The notes beneath the pieces were generated by a model. It made no database searches. It saw nothing but the letters and a program-made list of their open reading frames with translations, and had not been told where the DNA came from. Shown here piece after piece: positions 43,117-52,670 of a DNA stretch of 64,000 nucleotides. Numbering within the stretch: the stretch's first letter is position 1; each line of letters opens with the position of its first letter. Source of the stretch: Corynebacterium matruchotii. Lineage in GTDB: Bacteria; Actinomycetota; Actinomycetes; Mycobacteriales; Mycobacteriaceae. The translations under genes and the position numbers were made by a program. The stretch is taken from positions 1,612,001-1,676,000 of the forward strand of contig NZ_CP050134.2 in the NCBI RefSeq assembly GCF_011612265.2. Direction: 5' to 3'.

Positions 43117-45720
43117 TTAGTCGTCGAAAAGCTGCAGGCCACGCAGGGGCCGTTCCACCCGACCGGACACCGCGGCATAGCGCTCCGGGGCGCACGTCAA
43201 CACGAACACCTGACGTTGCTTGCCCATTTCGGCAAACACCGCCCCCATCGCCATGAGCCGCCGGGCATCACTCGACCCCAACACGTCGTCGAAGAACACC
43301 GGCACCTGGGCGTCGCTGACCAGGCTGGCGATCGCAAACCGCGTGAGGATCTCCAACTGCTCCTGCGCCCCACCCGAGAGCTGGCGCACATTCATGTGCT
43401 CCCCCACCGCGCTGACCCGCTGTGTCAGCTTCAACGTGTCGTCCAACACAAACTGCACACCCGACCCAAACACCGGCTGGGCCAGCCTAGATAGTTCGTC
43501 AACAAACGGCTGAGCGTACCTCGCGTGCGCCGCCCGCTGGTGCCGCACCACCGTCTCATACAGCAGCTTTGCCGCCTGCGCCCTGCGGGTTTCCGCAGCC
43601 AGGCGCCGCTCGGCGGAAATCTTCTCCGCCTGAAGCCGATCGTGATCCTCGGCGGCGCCGACGCTCGCCTCAATATAGCTACGATGCTCGGCGATGCTGG
43701 TGGCGGCGTCCCGAACATGGTTCTCCAAATACTCAACATGCGCCTGGGCCGCCTCGTAGAGCTGCTTCTTCGCGATGGGAGCGGCCTGTTTCAGCTGCTC
43801 CGCAATTTCGTCGCGGGCGGCGGTCACCTCATCCAACGCGGCGCGCTCGGTGACGCAGTCGGCCCGCAGCTCGTCAAGACTCGGGGAATCGACAACCCGT
43901 TCGAGTTGCTCGGTGGTGACCCGGGCGGCCTCCCGGGCATCCGCAAGCACCGCCTCATGCACCGCAAGCGCCTGGGCGGCCGGCCGGTCAGCAAGACTCA
44001 CCAGGGCGACGTCAGCTTGTTCCCGATCCGCCACCGCCGCGGCAAGCGCCTGGCTCGCCGAGGTCACCGCGGCCTCCGCCTCAGCCAGGGTAACGTCAAC
44101 CTCTACGGGTTCGGCGTCAAGCGCCGCATCCAGCTCATCCAGGCTCAACTCCCCCAGAAGCACATCGTGCTGGGTGGCGAGCAGCTTCAGTGTGGACTGC
44201 GCCTCGGTGTAGGCGGTCCGGGCCGCCCGGGCCTCAGCGAGGGTCGCAAACCCATGCTTGGCAATGAGATCAGCCAAGTCCGCCTCCGCCTGGGCCACCG
44301 CATCGTGGGTTTCGGTGTCCCCGGCGCCAGGGGTGATGGTGATGGTGACGTCCCCGACGGTCAGGGTAGTGGTGTCGGCGACCACATGTTCGAATTCCGC
44401 GTCCGCGGGCTCCCCGTTGAGGGTGAGTTTCGTGGCCGCCGGCGCCTGCACCGCGAGCTTGGGGGCCCGCAGCTCGTGGGTGTGCCGGGCCAGGCGCACC
44501 GCGGATTCGGCCGTCTCGTACTGGGTGACGGTCGCCGCGGCCACCTTGGGGACGGCAACCAGTGTGCGGCGTTGGGCGGCAATATCGTCGAGGGCGCGGC
44601 GCAGTTTTTCCAGCTCGGCTCGCCGCTGTTGGCTGGCTGCCGCGTCGCGGGTGGCGGTGGCTGCCCGCACCGCGTCGTGGGCTTGCTTTTCCGCGGCCAC
44701 GGCTGCAGCGCGCGCGGCGGTGAGCGTTGCGCTGCGCTCGTCCTCCGCCTCGGCGGCCTGGCGCAGGTCAACCAGGGCGGCTTCGAGCTTGTCGACGCGC
44801 TCCCGGCCGGCCCGTTCGTTTTCTACGAGCTCCAGGCGTTTCGCCAAGGCGGCCTCGGCGGCCTGGAGTCGCACCCGGGCCAGTTCCTGGTCCCGGTCGA
44901 GTTGTTCGGCCTGGTGCTGAATCTGCCGGGCAGCCTCGTAATCCTCGTGGCAGGCGTCCCGGATCTCCCGCAGCCCCGGCAGTTCGCGTTCGGCCGCCAC
45001 CCGGGCCGTGGCGATGCGCTCGACCTCCGCAACATGGTGGCGCAGCTCCTCAAGCCGGCTGGCGGCGTCTTGGGCGGCCTGGGTGGCGGCCGCCACCCGA
45101 TCATGGTGGGCCTGGAACTGCTTGGTGGGCTTTCCTCGCTGCGTGTAATACTTGTGGTATTCGCCGATGATGCGGGCCAGGAGCGGCCCGGCCTCCGCGT
45201 CCCGGGTTTGAGTGTGACCACCATCCCCGATGCCGCTCACCCCGCTGGCTTCCGCCAGGGCCTGCGTGAGGGAGGTAATGCCCCCCAACACCAGCGGGTG
45301 CACCATGCTGCCCTGCCGGTTATACAGGGCGGTAAACAGGGTTTGGTCAACATGCTTGTGAAAGAATTCTTCGAAACGCTGTTCGGCATCACCACCGGTG
45401 TAGCTGCCGTCACCCGAAATGGTGAGCTCGGCCCTGGGGGTTTTCAACCACTGCTTGAATAGTCGAACATTCTTTCCCCCCAGGGTGAGGTTCACGGTCA
45501 CCTGCGGGCCGACGTCGCTGCCCAGGGGTTGGGTGTCTTTCACTGCCTGAGCCCGGGACGAATGCTTGGTGTGCAGCACCTGGGCTATGGCCTCTAGGAC
45601 GGTGGATTTGCCCTGCTCGTTATCGCCATGGATGACGAAAACTCCATGGTCGGGAATGTTGGACCATCGAAGATGCCGGATGGTTTTGAAATCTCTAATT
45701 TCAATATCGGTGATCAGCAT
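43117..45720 (-). CDS. SMC/SbcC-like coiled-coil ATPase
   Basis: An 867-residue ATPase of the SbcC/Rad50 type. The N-terminal head has IEIRDFKTIRHLRW and Walker A GDNEQGKST near residue 36. Residues about 200-700 are Ala/Glu/Arg-rich heptads forming long coiled coils, without an obvious CxxC zinc hook. The C-terminal head has the signature LSGGAQEQLEIL near residue 778 and Walker B VPVFFDDVLGSSD near 815. It probably pairs with the SbcD-like nuclease encoded just upstream (6-bp gap) to process DNA ends. It is last in a four-gene operon with SWIM and SNF2 proteins. Confidence 0.85.
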   Translation of the reverse strand: MLITDIEIRDFKTIRHLRWSNIPDHGVFVIHGDNEQGKSTVLEAIAQVLHTKHSSRAQAVKDTQPLGSDVGPQVTVNLTLGGKNVRLFKQWLKTPRAELTISGDGSYTGGDAEQRFEEFFHKHVDQTLFTALYNRQGSMVHPLVLGGITSLTQALAEASGVSGIGDGGHTQTRDAEAGPLLARIIGEYHKYYTQRGKPTKQFQAHHDRVAAATQAAQDAASRLEELRHHVAEVERIATARVAAERELPGLREIRDACHEDYEAARQIQHQAEQLDRDQELARVRLQAAEAALAKRLELVENERAGRERVDKLEAALVDLRQAAEAEDERSATLTAARAAAVAAEKQAHDAVRAATATRDAAASQQRRAELEKLRRALDDIAAQRRTLVAVPKVAAATVTQYETAESAVRLARHTHELRAPKLAVQAPAATKLTLNGEPADAEFEHVVADTTTLTVGDVTITITPGAGDTETHDAVAQAEADLADLIAKHGFATLAEARAARTAYTEAQSTLKLLATQHDVLLGELSLDELDAALDAEPVEVDVTLAEAEAAVTSASQALAAAVADREQADVALVSLADRPAAQALAVHEAVLADAREAARVTTEQLERVVDSPSLDELRADCVTERAALDEVTAARDEIAEQLKQAAPIAKKQLYEAAQAHVEYLENHVRDAATSIAEHRSYIEASVGAAEDHDRLQAEKISAERRLAAETRRAQAAKLLYETVVRHQRAAHARYAQPFVDELSRLAQPVFGSGVQFVLDDTLKLTQRVSAVGEHMNVRQLSGGAQEQLEILTRFAIASLVSDAQVPVFFDDVLGSSDARRLMAMGAVFAEMGKQRQVFVLTCAPERYAAVSGRVERPLRGLQLFDD

Positions 45721-45726
45721 CGTTGG

Positions 45727-46875
45727 TTACACCTCGTTATGGAGTTGGAACAGCAGGTTGAGGGCGTCGGAGGCAACCGGGTCAGTATCGGTGGCCAGCT
45801 CCTGGGCGGCGGCCAAGACGAAGCCGGAAAGATCCAGGTCCGCAATGTCCACGTCGGTGGCCGCAGTGGTGAGATTCATGGTTCGAGTGCGGGGATAGAG
45901 GTGGGCGAACAGGGGCCGCAGGCGGGCAAGTTCCGCCTCCAGGTGTTGGCGGGTGGCGAGGTCTACCGCGCCCACCAGGGAGTATTTAATAACGGTCCGG
46001 TCCTTGCGCGGGTAGGCGTCCAATTGGGTGATGAAGTCACGCACGTCATCAAGGCTGTTGACGTCGGCGCTGATGGCGTCGAACCGCCACGTGCCGATCT
46101 GGGTTTCGGTCACCGTCACCTCGGCCTGGGCCGCCGCAGACTTGGCAATGTCCACGATGAGCGCCTTACCGGAATTATTTTCCCCCTGACCGCTGGGCAG
46201 CTCTCTAAAGGCGGTAACCTCGGGGGCACCGGAGAACCAGATGGCGCCGGTGTCGCTAAGGCTCATGGCGGAGTGGGTGTCCCCCAGGGCCAGGTAGTCG
46301 ATGGTGCCGCCGCGGATGGCGGTCTCCACCGTGTCCCGGTCGATGATGTCCATGCGAATGTCGTTGCTGCGGTTATCGAGCTGGCCGTGCCCCACGACGA
46401 TTCGGATGGTGGCGGCCGGCTCCAGGTCGGCAATGGCATTGGATACCAGGTCGCAGCTGGGGGTTTTGCTGTGCCAAGGGGCGCCGATGAGCTCCACGCC
46501 GGGGGCGACCTCGATGGGGGTGCTGTCGGTGAACACATGAATCCTGGGGTGGGATTCGGCGCGGTAGAAAATGCTGTCGGCGGTCAGCGGATCGTGGTTA
46601 CCGGGGAGCAGGTACACGTCAACAGGGAGGGCCGCCAAGGCGGCAAGGGCACGCTCCCGGGTCTTGGTGAAGATGGAATTATGTTCGAATACATCGCCAG
46701 CAACGATAATGAAATCACACTGGTATTCGATGGCTTTTTCTCCGAGGCGAGTGATGGCCTCGACGCGGGCGGCGTCGAAAAGCGCCTGAGCATCTTCGGT
46801 TTCCTGTAGAAACCAGCGGGTCATGCCTAGTTGCAGATCGGAAGTGTGAAGAAATCGGGTAGTCAGCGCGGTCAT
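45727..46875 (-). CDS. SbcD/Mre11-like metallophosphoesterase nuclease
   Basis: A 382-residue phosphoesterase with the expected metal-binding motifs in order: FLHTSDLQLG near residue 8, VAGDVFEHN near 53, LPGNHDPL near 91, VVGHGQLD near 180 and LALGDTHSAM near 215. SbcD-like proteins cut DNA ends with an SbcC-type ATPase, whose gene follows 6 bp later. I chose ATG 46875, preceded by AGGGTG; the frame is open upstream but would overlap the SWIM gene. The C-terminal part is specific to this branch. Confidence 0.87.
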   Translation of the reverse strand: MTALTTRFLHTSDLQLGMTRWFLQETEDAQALFDAARVEAITRLGEKAIEYQCDFIIVAGDVFEHNSIFTKTRERALAALAALPVDVYLLPGNHDPLTADSIFYRAESHPRIHVFTDSTPIEVAPGVELIGAPWHSKTPSCDLVSNAIADLEPAATIRIVVGHGQLDNRSNDIRMDIIDRDTVETAIRGGTIDYLALGDTHSAMSLSDTGAIWFSGAPEVTAFRELPSGQGENNSGKALIVDIAKSAAAQAEVTVTETQIGTWRFDAISADVNSLDDVRDFITQLDAYPRKDRTVIKYSLVGAVDLATRQHLEAELARLRPLFAHLYPRTRTMNLTTAATDVDIADLDLSGFVLAAAQELATDTDPVASDALNLLFQLHNEV

Positions 46876-46882
46876 TATCACC

Positions 46883-47839
46883 CTATGTTTCGTGCGTAAG
46901 ATTGTAGTACAAGTCTTCGATGTCAGATACGGCGCATAGTTCATCCACGCTGGTGTACGAAATGGTCCGCATGGCCTTGTGGAGGAGTTCTTCGTCCGAG
47001 TCGGCAAGAGCAGACTGGGTTTTCAGCTGGGGAATCTCCGGCAGAGGGCCGCCGTTCCAAAACCGGTCAGTGGCCGCGGCAATGGCCTCGGGCGACGGCG
47101 CCTCCGCCTGCGGTTTCTGCCTCGCCCCCGACGCCCCAGCAGGTACAGATGTTTCGGGCTCCGCCCCTGCCGACCCTGCCGGCTTCGGCAGCCGCATATC
47201 GGCCAAGTTCAGACCCCGCAGCTGAAACACCAGCCCCGGGTCGGCCGCCACCCGGTCCGCAGCCGCCATCATGGTCGCCACAACGTGCTTACACACCTTC
47301 GCCTTGTCCGGGCAATCGCAGTAATACCGCGCCTTATAGGGGTGGCCGCCAAATAAAATCTTAAGCATGTCCGGCGAAAACTGCCCGGACCGCACCGCCT
47401 GAATCCCGCCATCGAGCTGGGAAATCAAGTCCGGCAGCCGCGCCAACTGCGGGTCGGTGCGGGGCGGGAACATGATGGCCACCGAAAACGGCTGCGGCTG
47501 GGAACCAATAACCTTCGCGGTAATAGATCCCGGCACAAACTCCAGGTTCATCACGTGGCCGCCCTGATAGTAGCCTCGCCCCCGGCTCATCCTGCCATTA
47601 TCCGATTGGGTGAATGCCAGATCGGTGAGCCAGTCAGCGGCCGTACTGCGGGTCCCCTTGGCCGTCGCCCGCGCCCTCGTGGTCTTCCGCCGCGGCTTAT
47701 AGGAGGGCGCATCCGGGTCAGTAAATGTGTCACGGCCGGCGACAGGCGTATAATCCCGTGCCCCAAAATTCACGTAGATGACGTTGCCTACCTGGGGCGA
47801 CCTACGCGACGACCTACGCTCTTTCCCATCGAATGCCAC
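46883..47839 (-). CDS. SWIM zinc finger protein
   Basis: A 318-residue protein with a SWIM zinc site, YYCDCPDKAKVCKHVVA, near residue 170. SWIM domains bind nucleic acids or proteins and often go with SNF2 helicases; here the helicase gene ends on the base before this gene starts, which supports a complex. The N-terminal 70 residues are basic (RRKTTRARATAKGTRS) and residues 225-265 are Ala/Pro-rich linker. The sbcD-like gene follows after 7 bp. In actinobacteria such SWIM-SNF2 pairs are common but little studied. Confidence 0.85.
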   Translation of the reverse strand: MAFDGKERRSSRRSPQVGNVIYVNFGARDYTPVAGRDTFTDPDAPSYKPRRKTTRARATAKGTRSTAADWLTDLAFTQSDNGRMSRGRGYYQGGHVMNLEFVPGSITAKVIGSQPQPFSVAIMFPPRTDPQLARLPDLISQLDGGIQAVRSGQFSPDMLKILFGGHPYKARYYCDCPDKAKVCKHVVATMMAAADRVAADPGLVFQLRGLNLADMRLPKPAGSAGAEPETSVPAGASGARQKPQAEAPSPEAIAAATDRFWNGGPLPEIPQLKTQSALADSDEELLHKAMRTISYTSVDELCAVSDIEDLYYNLTHET

Positions 47840-50800
47840 TTATTCCATCTCCCGATAACTCAGCAATGTGGCCAGCTCCGCGTCGGAAAGCTCCGTCAAC
47901 CAGCCCTCACCCTGGGCGATCATGGCCGCCGCCAGCTCGGACTTGCCCGAAATAATGTCGTGAATCCGCTCCTCGACCGTGCCTGCCGTAATCAGCTTAT
48001 ACACAAACACGTTTTTGTCCTGCCCAATGCGGTACGCCCGGTCCGTCGCCTGGTTTTCCACCGCGGGATTCCACCACCGGTCCATGTGCACCACGATGTT
48101 TGCCGCGGTGAGGTTGAGGCCGGTGCCGCCCGCCTTGAGCGACAACACCATTGCCGGCGCCCCATCCGGCGCCTGAAATTGTTGCACCATTATATCCCGC
48201 CCGCTTTTGCTCACCCCGCCGTGGAGAAACGGGATTTTCTGCCCATAATAGTCGGAGAGATAAGGGGTGAGCATGTCCCCAAACGCCTTGTATTGGGTGA
48301 AAATGAGTACCTTTTCGCCGTGGTCGCGGGCGTTCTCCACAATTTGCATAAGTTCTTCCACCTTGCCAGAGCGGTGATGGTTCCCCCGCAACATGGGGGA
48401 TCCGTCGCCGAGGAAATGCGCCGGGTGATTACAAATCTGTTTGATTTTGGTCAGTGACGCGAGCACCAGGCCGCGCCGCCCTATGCCTTCGGCCTGTTCC
48501 AGCTGGGTGGTGAGATCATTCACGTATGCGGTGTAGAGGGCGGCTTGTTCCTTGGTGAGGTCCACGGTGATGACGGTTTCGGTTTTTTCGGGGAAGTCCC
48601 CAATGATGGCCGGGTCGGATTTGAGCCGGCGCAATATAAACGGCGCGGTAAGGTTGCGCAATTGTTCCTGTTTTTTCTCATCCCCAGTGACTTCGATGGG
48701 TTTAGAGAAGTGGTGTTTGAAAAATGAGACGGAGCCGAGGATGCCGGGGTTGCAGAAGTCCAGGATGGCGCGCAGCTCCAGCAGGCGGTTTTCCACCGGG
48801 GTGCCGGTGAGCGCCATGCGGTGGTCGGCTGGCAGGGAGCGGACGGCCTTGGAGATTTTGGTGCTGGAGTTTTTGATGTGTTGGGCTTCGTCGAGGGTGA
48901 CGCGATGCCAGTGTTGCTGCCCCAGGAGTTGGTAGTCGCGGCTGGCAACACCGTAGCTGGTAATCACAATGTCGTAGTCGGTGACGGTGCCGAGAAATTC
49001 TTGGTCTTTTTTGCGTTCGGTGCCGTGGTGGACCAGGATTTTCAGGTGAGGGGTGAATTTTTTCGCCTCGCGCGCCCAGTTGCCGACCACGCTGGTGGGG
49101 GCGATAACCAACGACGGCCCCACCTTTCCCACCTGCCCCGCAGATTCCGCTGTGGTTGGTTCGCGTTCGGAGCTGTCGCGTTCGGCGGCTTCGAGGGCGA
49201 GGAGTTGCAGGGTTTTACCCAACCCCATGTCGTCGGCGAGCACGGCGCCGAGGCCTTGGCGGGCCATCCAATACATCCAGTCCACGCCGCGGCGCTGGTA
49301 TTCGCGCAGGCTGGCAGTCACGTTGGCGGGGATGGGGATGCGCCGGGGGGCGGGGAGTTCGTGCCTGATGGCGCCGCCGATGAGGCTGACCTGCCAGTCG
49401 TGTCCGGTGACCGCGATCGGGTCGGTGGTTTCGGCGGTGAGGTTGAGTTCCCGCAGCTCCTTGAGGCTGATTTCGCCGCTGCTTGGGTTATCGAGCGCCG
49501 CGGTGAGTTCCTCGATTGTGTGTTCGATTTCTGCGGTGTCGTCGCCGGCGGTTTTCGCGGCGGCGAGTAGTTGTTTGGCCTGCTTGAGTTGGTTCATGAT
49601 CGAGCCTGTCGACGACTTACGCAGCTGCTCCATGTACTGGGAGATCGAACGAATGGACGCGGCGTCGGCGAGAACCCATTCTCCCCGCAGGTTAATCAGG
49701 CCGGATTTGGCTGCCACCAGGTCGGACATTTCTTTGTCCGTCAGGTCTATATCGCCGATGGACACCCGCCAGTCGAAGGCCACGATGTGGTCGAGGCCAA
49801 GTTGGGGGGCGGCGGTGGCTTCCTCGTCGTCGCGCAGATGCATGTGGGCGGTAACGGCTTGGCGGCGCCACATCCTGGGCAGCATCACGATAATGCCGCG
49901 CTCCCGGAGCCGGGGAACCGCATCATTGATGAATGAGAGAAGCTCGTCGGTGGTGAGGTACACGTCCCAATCCCCGGCGTTGTCGGCGTTACGAAGCACC
50001 GCCACCAGGGGCGAGTCGGGGTCGGGCCGGTCGGGATTGAGGTAGGGCGTGATGAGTTGGGCCTCGCGCCGCAGGGCGGTGATGCGGCGATTGGTGGCGT
50101 GGTCGAAGTTGGCAGGATGGATGGGCATGGGGGCATCCATCCCGGATCGCACCTGGACGCGAACAGGCCATATGGGCTGGGGGTTGCTGCCACCTGCCGG
50201 TTCGAAGTCGGGGCTCGGGTCGGGTTCCTCGATCATGAGCACGAGTTGGACGTCGATGGCAGCGATGGAATCGCGCCATTTATTGAGCGCGGAAACCAAA
50301 GGAGCGCCGCCCCGGCGCAGGGGGTTACTTTCGACAAGGGCGGCGGCGAAATCGTGCCAGGGGGTGGGTCGGGGTCTATGATATTCGGCGCTGATGAGGG
50401 AGTTGACGATCCAGTGGAGCAGTTCGTCAACGATATCTTCGACTATGGTGGGACCGCCGTTGATGGTGATGACGCCGGGGGCAGCTTTGGTCATGCTCAC
50501 CAGCCAGCCGCGTTCGCCTAACCCGGCGGCGAGTTGCCAGGTGGGATACCATTGTCGCTCGAAAAAGCCGAGCTTGATGGTGACGCGGCCGGCCCGGGCG
50601 AAGGCGGTGAGCCCCCGGTACATGTGGGCGAGCCAGAGGAGGTCGGGGGCGAGGGTGGCGCGTTGCTCTGGGGTGGCCTGCGGCGAGCCTGCGGGATCAT
50701 CCGTGCCCTTGGCGTCGTCGACAATGGCGGCAATGGCGGCGAGCACGGGCACCGCCTGTTCGGGGGTACAAGCAATGGTAGGTACGGGTAACTTGCGTTC

Positions 50801-51004
50801 TCTGCCTTTGGGAGTCATGAGGTGCATATCGACTCGGTGACGGTATCGTTTTCCGACGATAAGATCTTCGATCACCGGGGGAAAAGTGCCCGGGATAATT
50901 CCGCTACCAGTAACGATTTTATGCCCGTCTACTTGCTCAATCCACAAATGCAGGCCTGACTGTTTCTGCCAGAATCCGTGAATCAGATGTGTCACTGTGC
51001 CCAT
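47840..51004 (-). CDS. SNF2-family helicase
   Basis: A 1054-residue SWI2/SNF2 ATPase. The C-terminal half carries the motor: LREYQRRGVDWMYW, Walker A ADDMGLGKT near residue 590, DEAQHIKN near 705, LTGTPVENRL, and the second lobe with LKAGGTGLNLTAA and MDRWWNPAVENQATDRAYRIGQ. The N-terminal 450 residues are a bacterial SNF2-associated region of unknown role. No Shine-Dalgarno precedes the ATG, so the mRNA may be leaderless. It heads an operon with SWIM, SbcD-like and SMC-like genes and is divergent from the symporter at 51147. Confidence 0.92.
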   Translation of the reverse strand: MGTVTHLIHGFWQKQSGLHLWIEQVDGHKIVTGSGIIPGTFPPVIEDLIVGKRYRHRVDMHLMTPKGRERKLPVPTIACTPEQAVPVLAAIAAIVDDAKGTDDPAGSPQATPEQRATLAPDLLWLAHMYRGLTAFARAGRVTIKLGFFERQWYPTWQLAAGLGERGWLVSMTKAAPGVITINGGPTIVEDIVDELLHWIVNSLISAEYHRPRPTPWHDFAAALVESNPLRRGGAPLVSALNKWRDSIAAIDVQLVLMIEEPDPSPDFEPAGGSNPQPIWPVRVQVRSGMDAPMPIHPANFDHATNRRITALRREAQLITPYLNPDRPDPDSPLVAVLRNADNAGDWDVYLTTDELLSFINDAVPRLRERGIIVMLPRMWRRQAVTAHMHLRDDEEATAAPQLGLDHIVAFDWRVSIGDIDLTDKEMSDLVAAKSGLINLRGEWVLADAASIRSISQYMEQLRKSSTGSIMNQLKQAKQLLAAAKTAGDDTAEIEHTIEELTAALDNPSSGEISLKELRELNLTAETTDPIAVTGHDWQVSLIGGAIRHELPAPRRIPIPANVTASLREYQRRGVDWMYWMARQGLGAVLADDMGLGKTLQLLALEAAERDSSEREPTTAESAGQVGKVGPSLVIAPTSVVGNWAREAKKFTPHLKILVHHGTERKKDQEFLGTVTDYDIVITSYGVASRDYQLLGQQHWHRVTLDEAQHIKNSSTKISKAVRSLPADHRMALTGTPVENRLLELRAILDFCNPGILGSVSFFKHHFSKPIEVTGDEKKQEQLRNLTAPFILRRLKSDPAIIGDFPEKTETVITVDLTKEQAALYTAYVNDLTTQLEQAEGIGRRGLVLASLTKIKQICNHPAHFLGDGSPMLRGNHHRSGKVEELMQIVENARDHGEKVLIFTQYKAFGDMLTPYLSDYYGQKIPFLHGGVSKSGRDIMVQQFQAPDGAPAMVLSLKAGGTGLNLTAANIVVHMDRWWNPAVENQATDRAYRIGQDKNVFVYKLITAGTVEERIHDIISGKSELAAAMIAQGEGWLTELSDAELATLLSYREME

Positions 51005-51146
51005 GTTTTTACAATACCTAACTCACCAACCCAACCATTTATACCCCCATTTGGGTGTGTTAAACACAATATTTTTCTACCCAAAAATTGACATTATAGG
51101 TTAAAGTGTGACCCACACTACCGAAATAGTTACGGAGAGACCATCG

Positions 51147-52670
51147 ATGAGTGAACATACATGGAATGTTATAGCCATCATCATCTACATGTCGGTCATG
51201 CTCGGTATCGGATACTGGAGCTATCGCCAAACCGACGAATATGAAGACTACGTTCTAGCAGGCCGGGGGCTGAACCCCTTCGTGGCGGCGCTATCAGCCG
51301 GCGCCGCCGACATGTCCGGCTGGCTACTCATGGGCCTGCCCGGCGCGCTCTTCGTGTCAGGCATGTCCGAGCTGTGGATTGCCGTGGGGCTCTTAGCGGG
51401 CGCCTGGGCAAACTGGACCTATGTGGCGCCTAGGTTGCGCTCTTATTCGGAGGTGGCCGACGATTCGGTCACTATCCCATCGTTCTTTGAAAACCGCCTG
51501 GGTGATAAGTCGCGGACAATTAGATTGGTGAGTTCGATCATCATTGTCGTGTTCTTCACCTTCTATGTGTCGTCGGGCATGGTGGCCGGCGGTAAATACT
51601 TCGAATCCACGTTCGGCGGGGATTATCTCACGGGCATGCTCGTCGTGGCATTCATTACCGTGACCTACACCTTTATCGGCGGGTTCTTGGCGGTGTCGTA
51701 CACGGACGCGGTGCAAGGCATGATTATGTTCTGCTCCTTGATCATTGTGCCGGTGATGGCGCTGTTGTATCTGGATGATCCGTCGTCAATATGGACGTGG
51801 GCAACGTCGAATTCGTATGGGCCGCACGCGGACGGGAACCCCCAGTATTTCTCGTTGATTAGCGGCATTTCGGCGGCAACAATTATTGGCAATCTGGCGT
51901 GGGGGTTGGGGTATTTCGGCCAGCCACATATTATCGTGCGGTTCATGGCGTTGCGCACGCCGAAAGATGCCCGAACCGGCCGGATGATCGGCATGAGCTG
52001 GATGTTTATTTCGATCATTGGCGCGGTGTTTATTGCGATCATTGGCACGGCGTTCTTCGGCCAAAACCCGGATTTGGCGATCACGGATACGAGTAAATAC
52101 GAGTCGGTGTTCTTGGATATGGCCCGGATTTTGTTCCATCCGCTGATTGGTGGCCTGATTTTGACGGCGGTGTTGGCGGCGATCATGTCGACGATTTCGT
52201 CGCAGCTTTTGGTATCGTCCACGTCGCTGATTGAGGATATTTTCAAGATCGTGAAGAAGAAGCATCCTAGCCAGGATGTGATGATTAACCTGTCGCGTAC
52301 CGCGGTGATTGTGGTGTCGGTGGTGGCCGGATTGTTGGCGGTGAACCCCAATAATTCGATCCTGGATTTGGTGGGCTTCGCATGGGCGGGCTTTGGTTCC
52401 GCGTTTGGGCCTGCGGTGTTGTTCATGTTGTATTGGAAGCGACTGAATGTGCAGGGCACGTTGGCGGGCATGATTGCCGGGGCCGTGGTGTGCGGCGTGT
52501 GGGGCAATACCGGGCTCAAGGATGTGGTCTACGAGATGGTGCCGGGCGTGATTGCGGCCACCGTCATCACGTATGTTGTGACGATTATGACCAAGCCCCC
52601 GAGCGAGGAGGTTGTGGCTGGTTTCGAACACGCGGTTGAGCGGGAGAAGGAGTTTTTAGCAAAAGCCTAA
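51147..52670 (+). CDS. putP: Sodium/solute symporter, PutP type
   Basis: A 507-residue protein of the SSS family with about 13 helices. RQTDEYEDYVLAGRGLNPFVAALSAGAADMSGWLLMGLPGA contains the first-helix and Na-site pattern of proline permeases, GWLLMGLPGA being typical of PutP; HIIVRFMALRT and STISSQLLVSSTSL (second Na site) follow. It most likely imports proline with Na. I start at ATG 51147, with GGAGAG 12 nt upstream; a GTG at 51108 just behind a TTATAG box is an alternative. Its stop overlaps the convergent membrane protein gene by 4 bases. Confidence 0.85.
   Translation: MSEHTWNVIAIIIYMSVMLGIGYWSYRQTDEYEDYVLAGRGLNPFVAALSAGAADMSGWLLMGLPGALFVSGMSELWIAVGLLAGAWANWTYVAPRLRSYSEVADDSVTIPSFFENRLGDKSRTIRLVSSIIIVVFFTFYVSSGMVAGGKYFESTFGGDYLTGMLVVAFITVTYTFIGGFLAVSYTDAVQGMIMFCSLIIVPVMALLYLDDPSSIWTWATSNSYGPHADGNPQYFSLISGISAATIIGNLAWGLGYFGQPHIIVRFMALRTPKDARTGRMIGMSWMFISIIGAVFIAIIGTAFFGQNPDLAITDTSKYESVFLDMARILFHPLIGGLILTAVLAAIMSTISSQLLVSSTSLIEDIFKIVKKKHPSQDVMINLSRTAVIVVSVVAGLLAVNPNNSILDLVGFAWAGFGSAFGPAVLFMLYWKRLNVQGTLAGMIAGAVVCGVWGNTGLKDVVYEMVPGVIAATVITYVVTIMTKPPSEEVVAGFEHAVEREKEFLAKA

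Noticed and set aside
43525..46809. Long plus-strand open frames opposite the SMC- and SbcD-like genes
   Set aside because: Antisense shadows; the minus-strand genes carry complete ATPase and phosphoesterase motifs.
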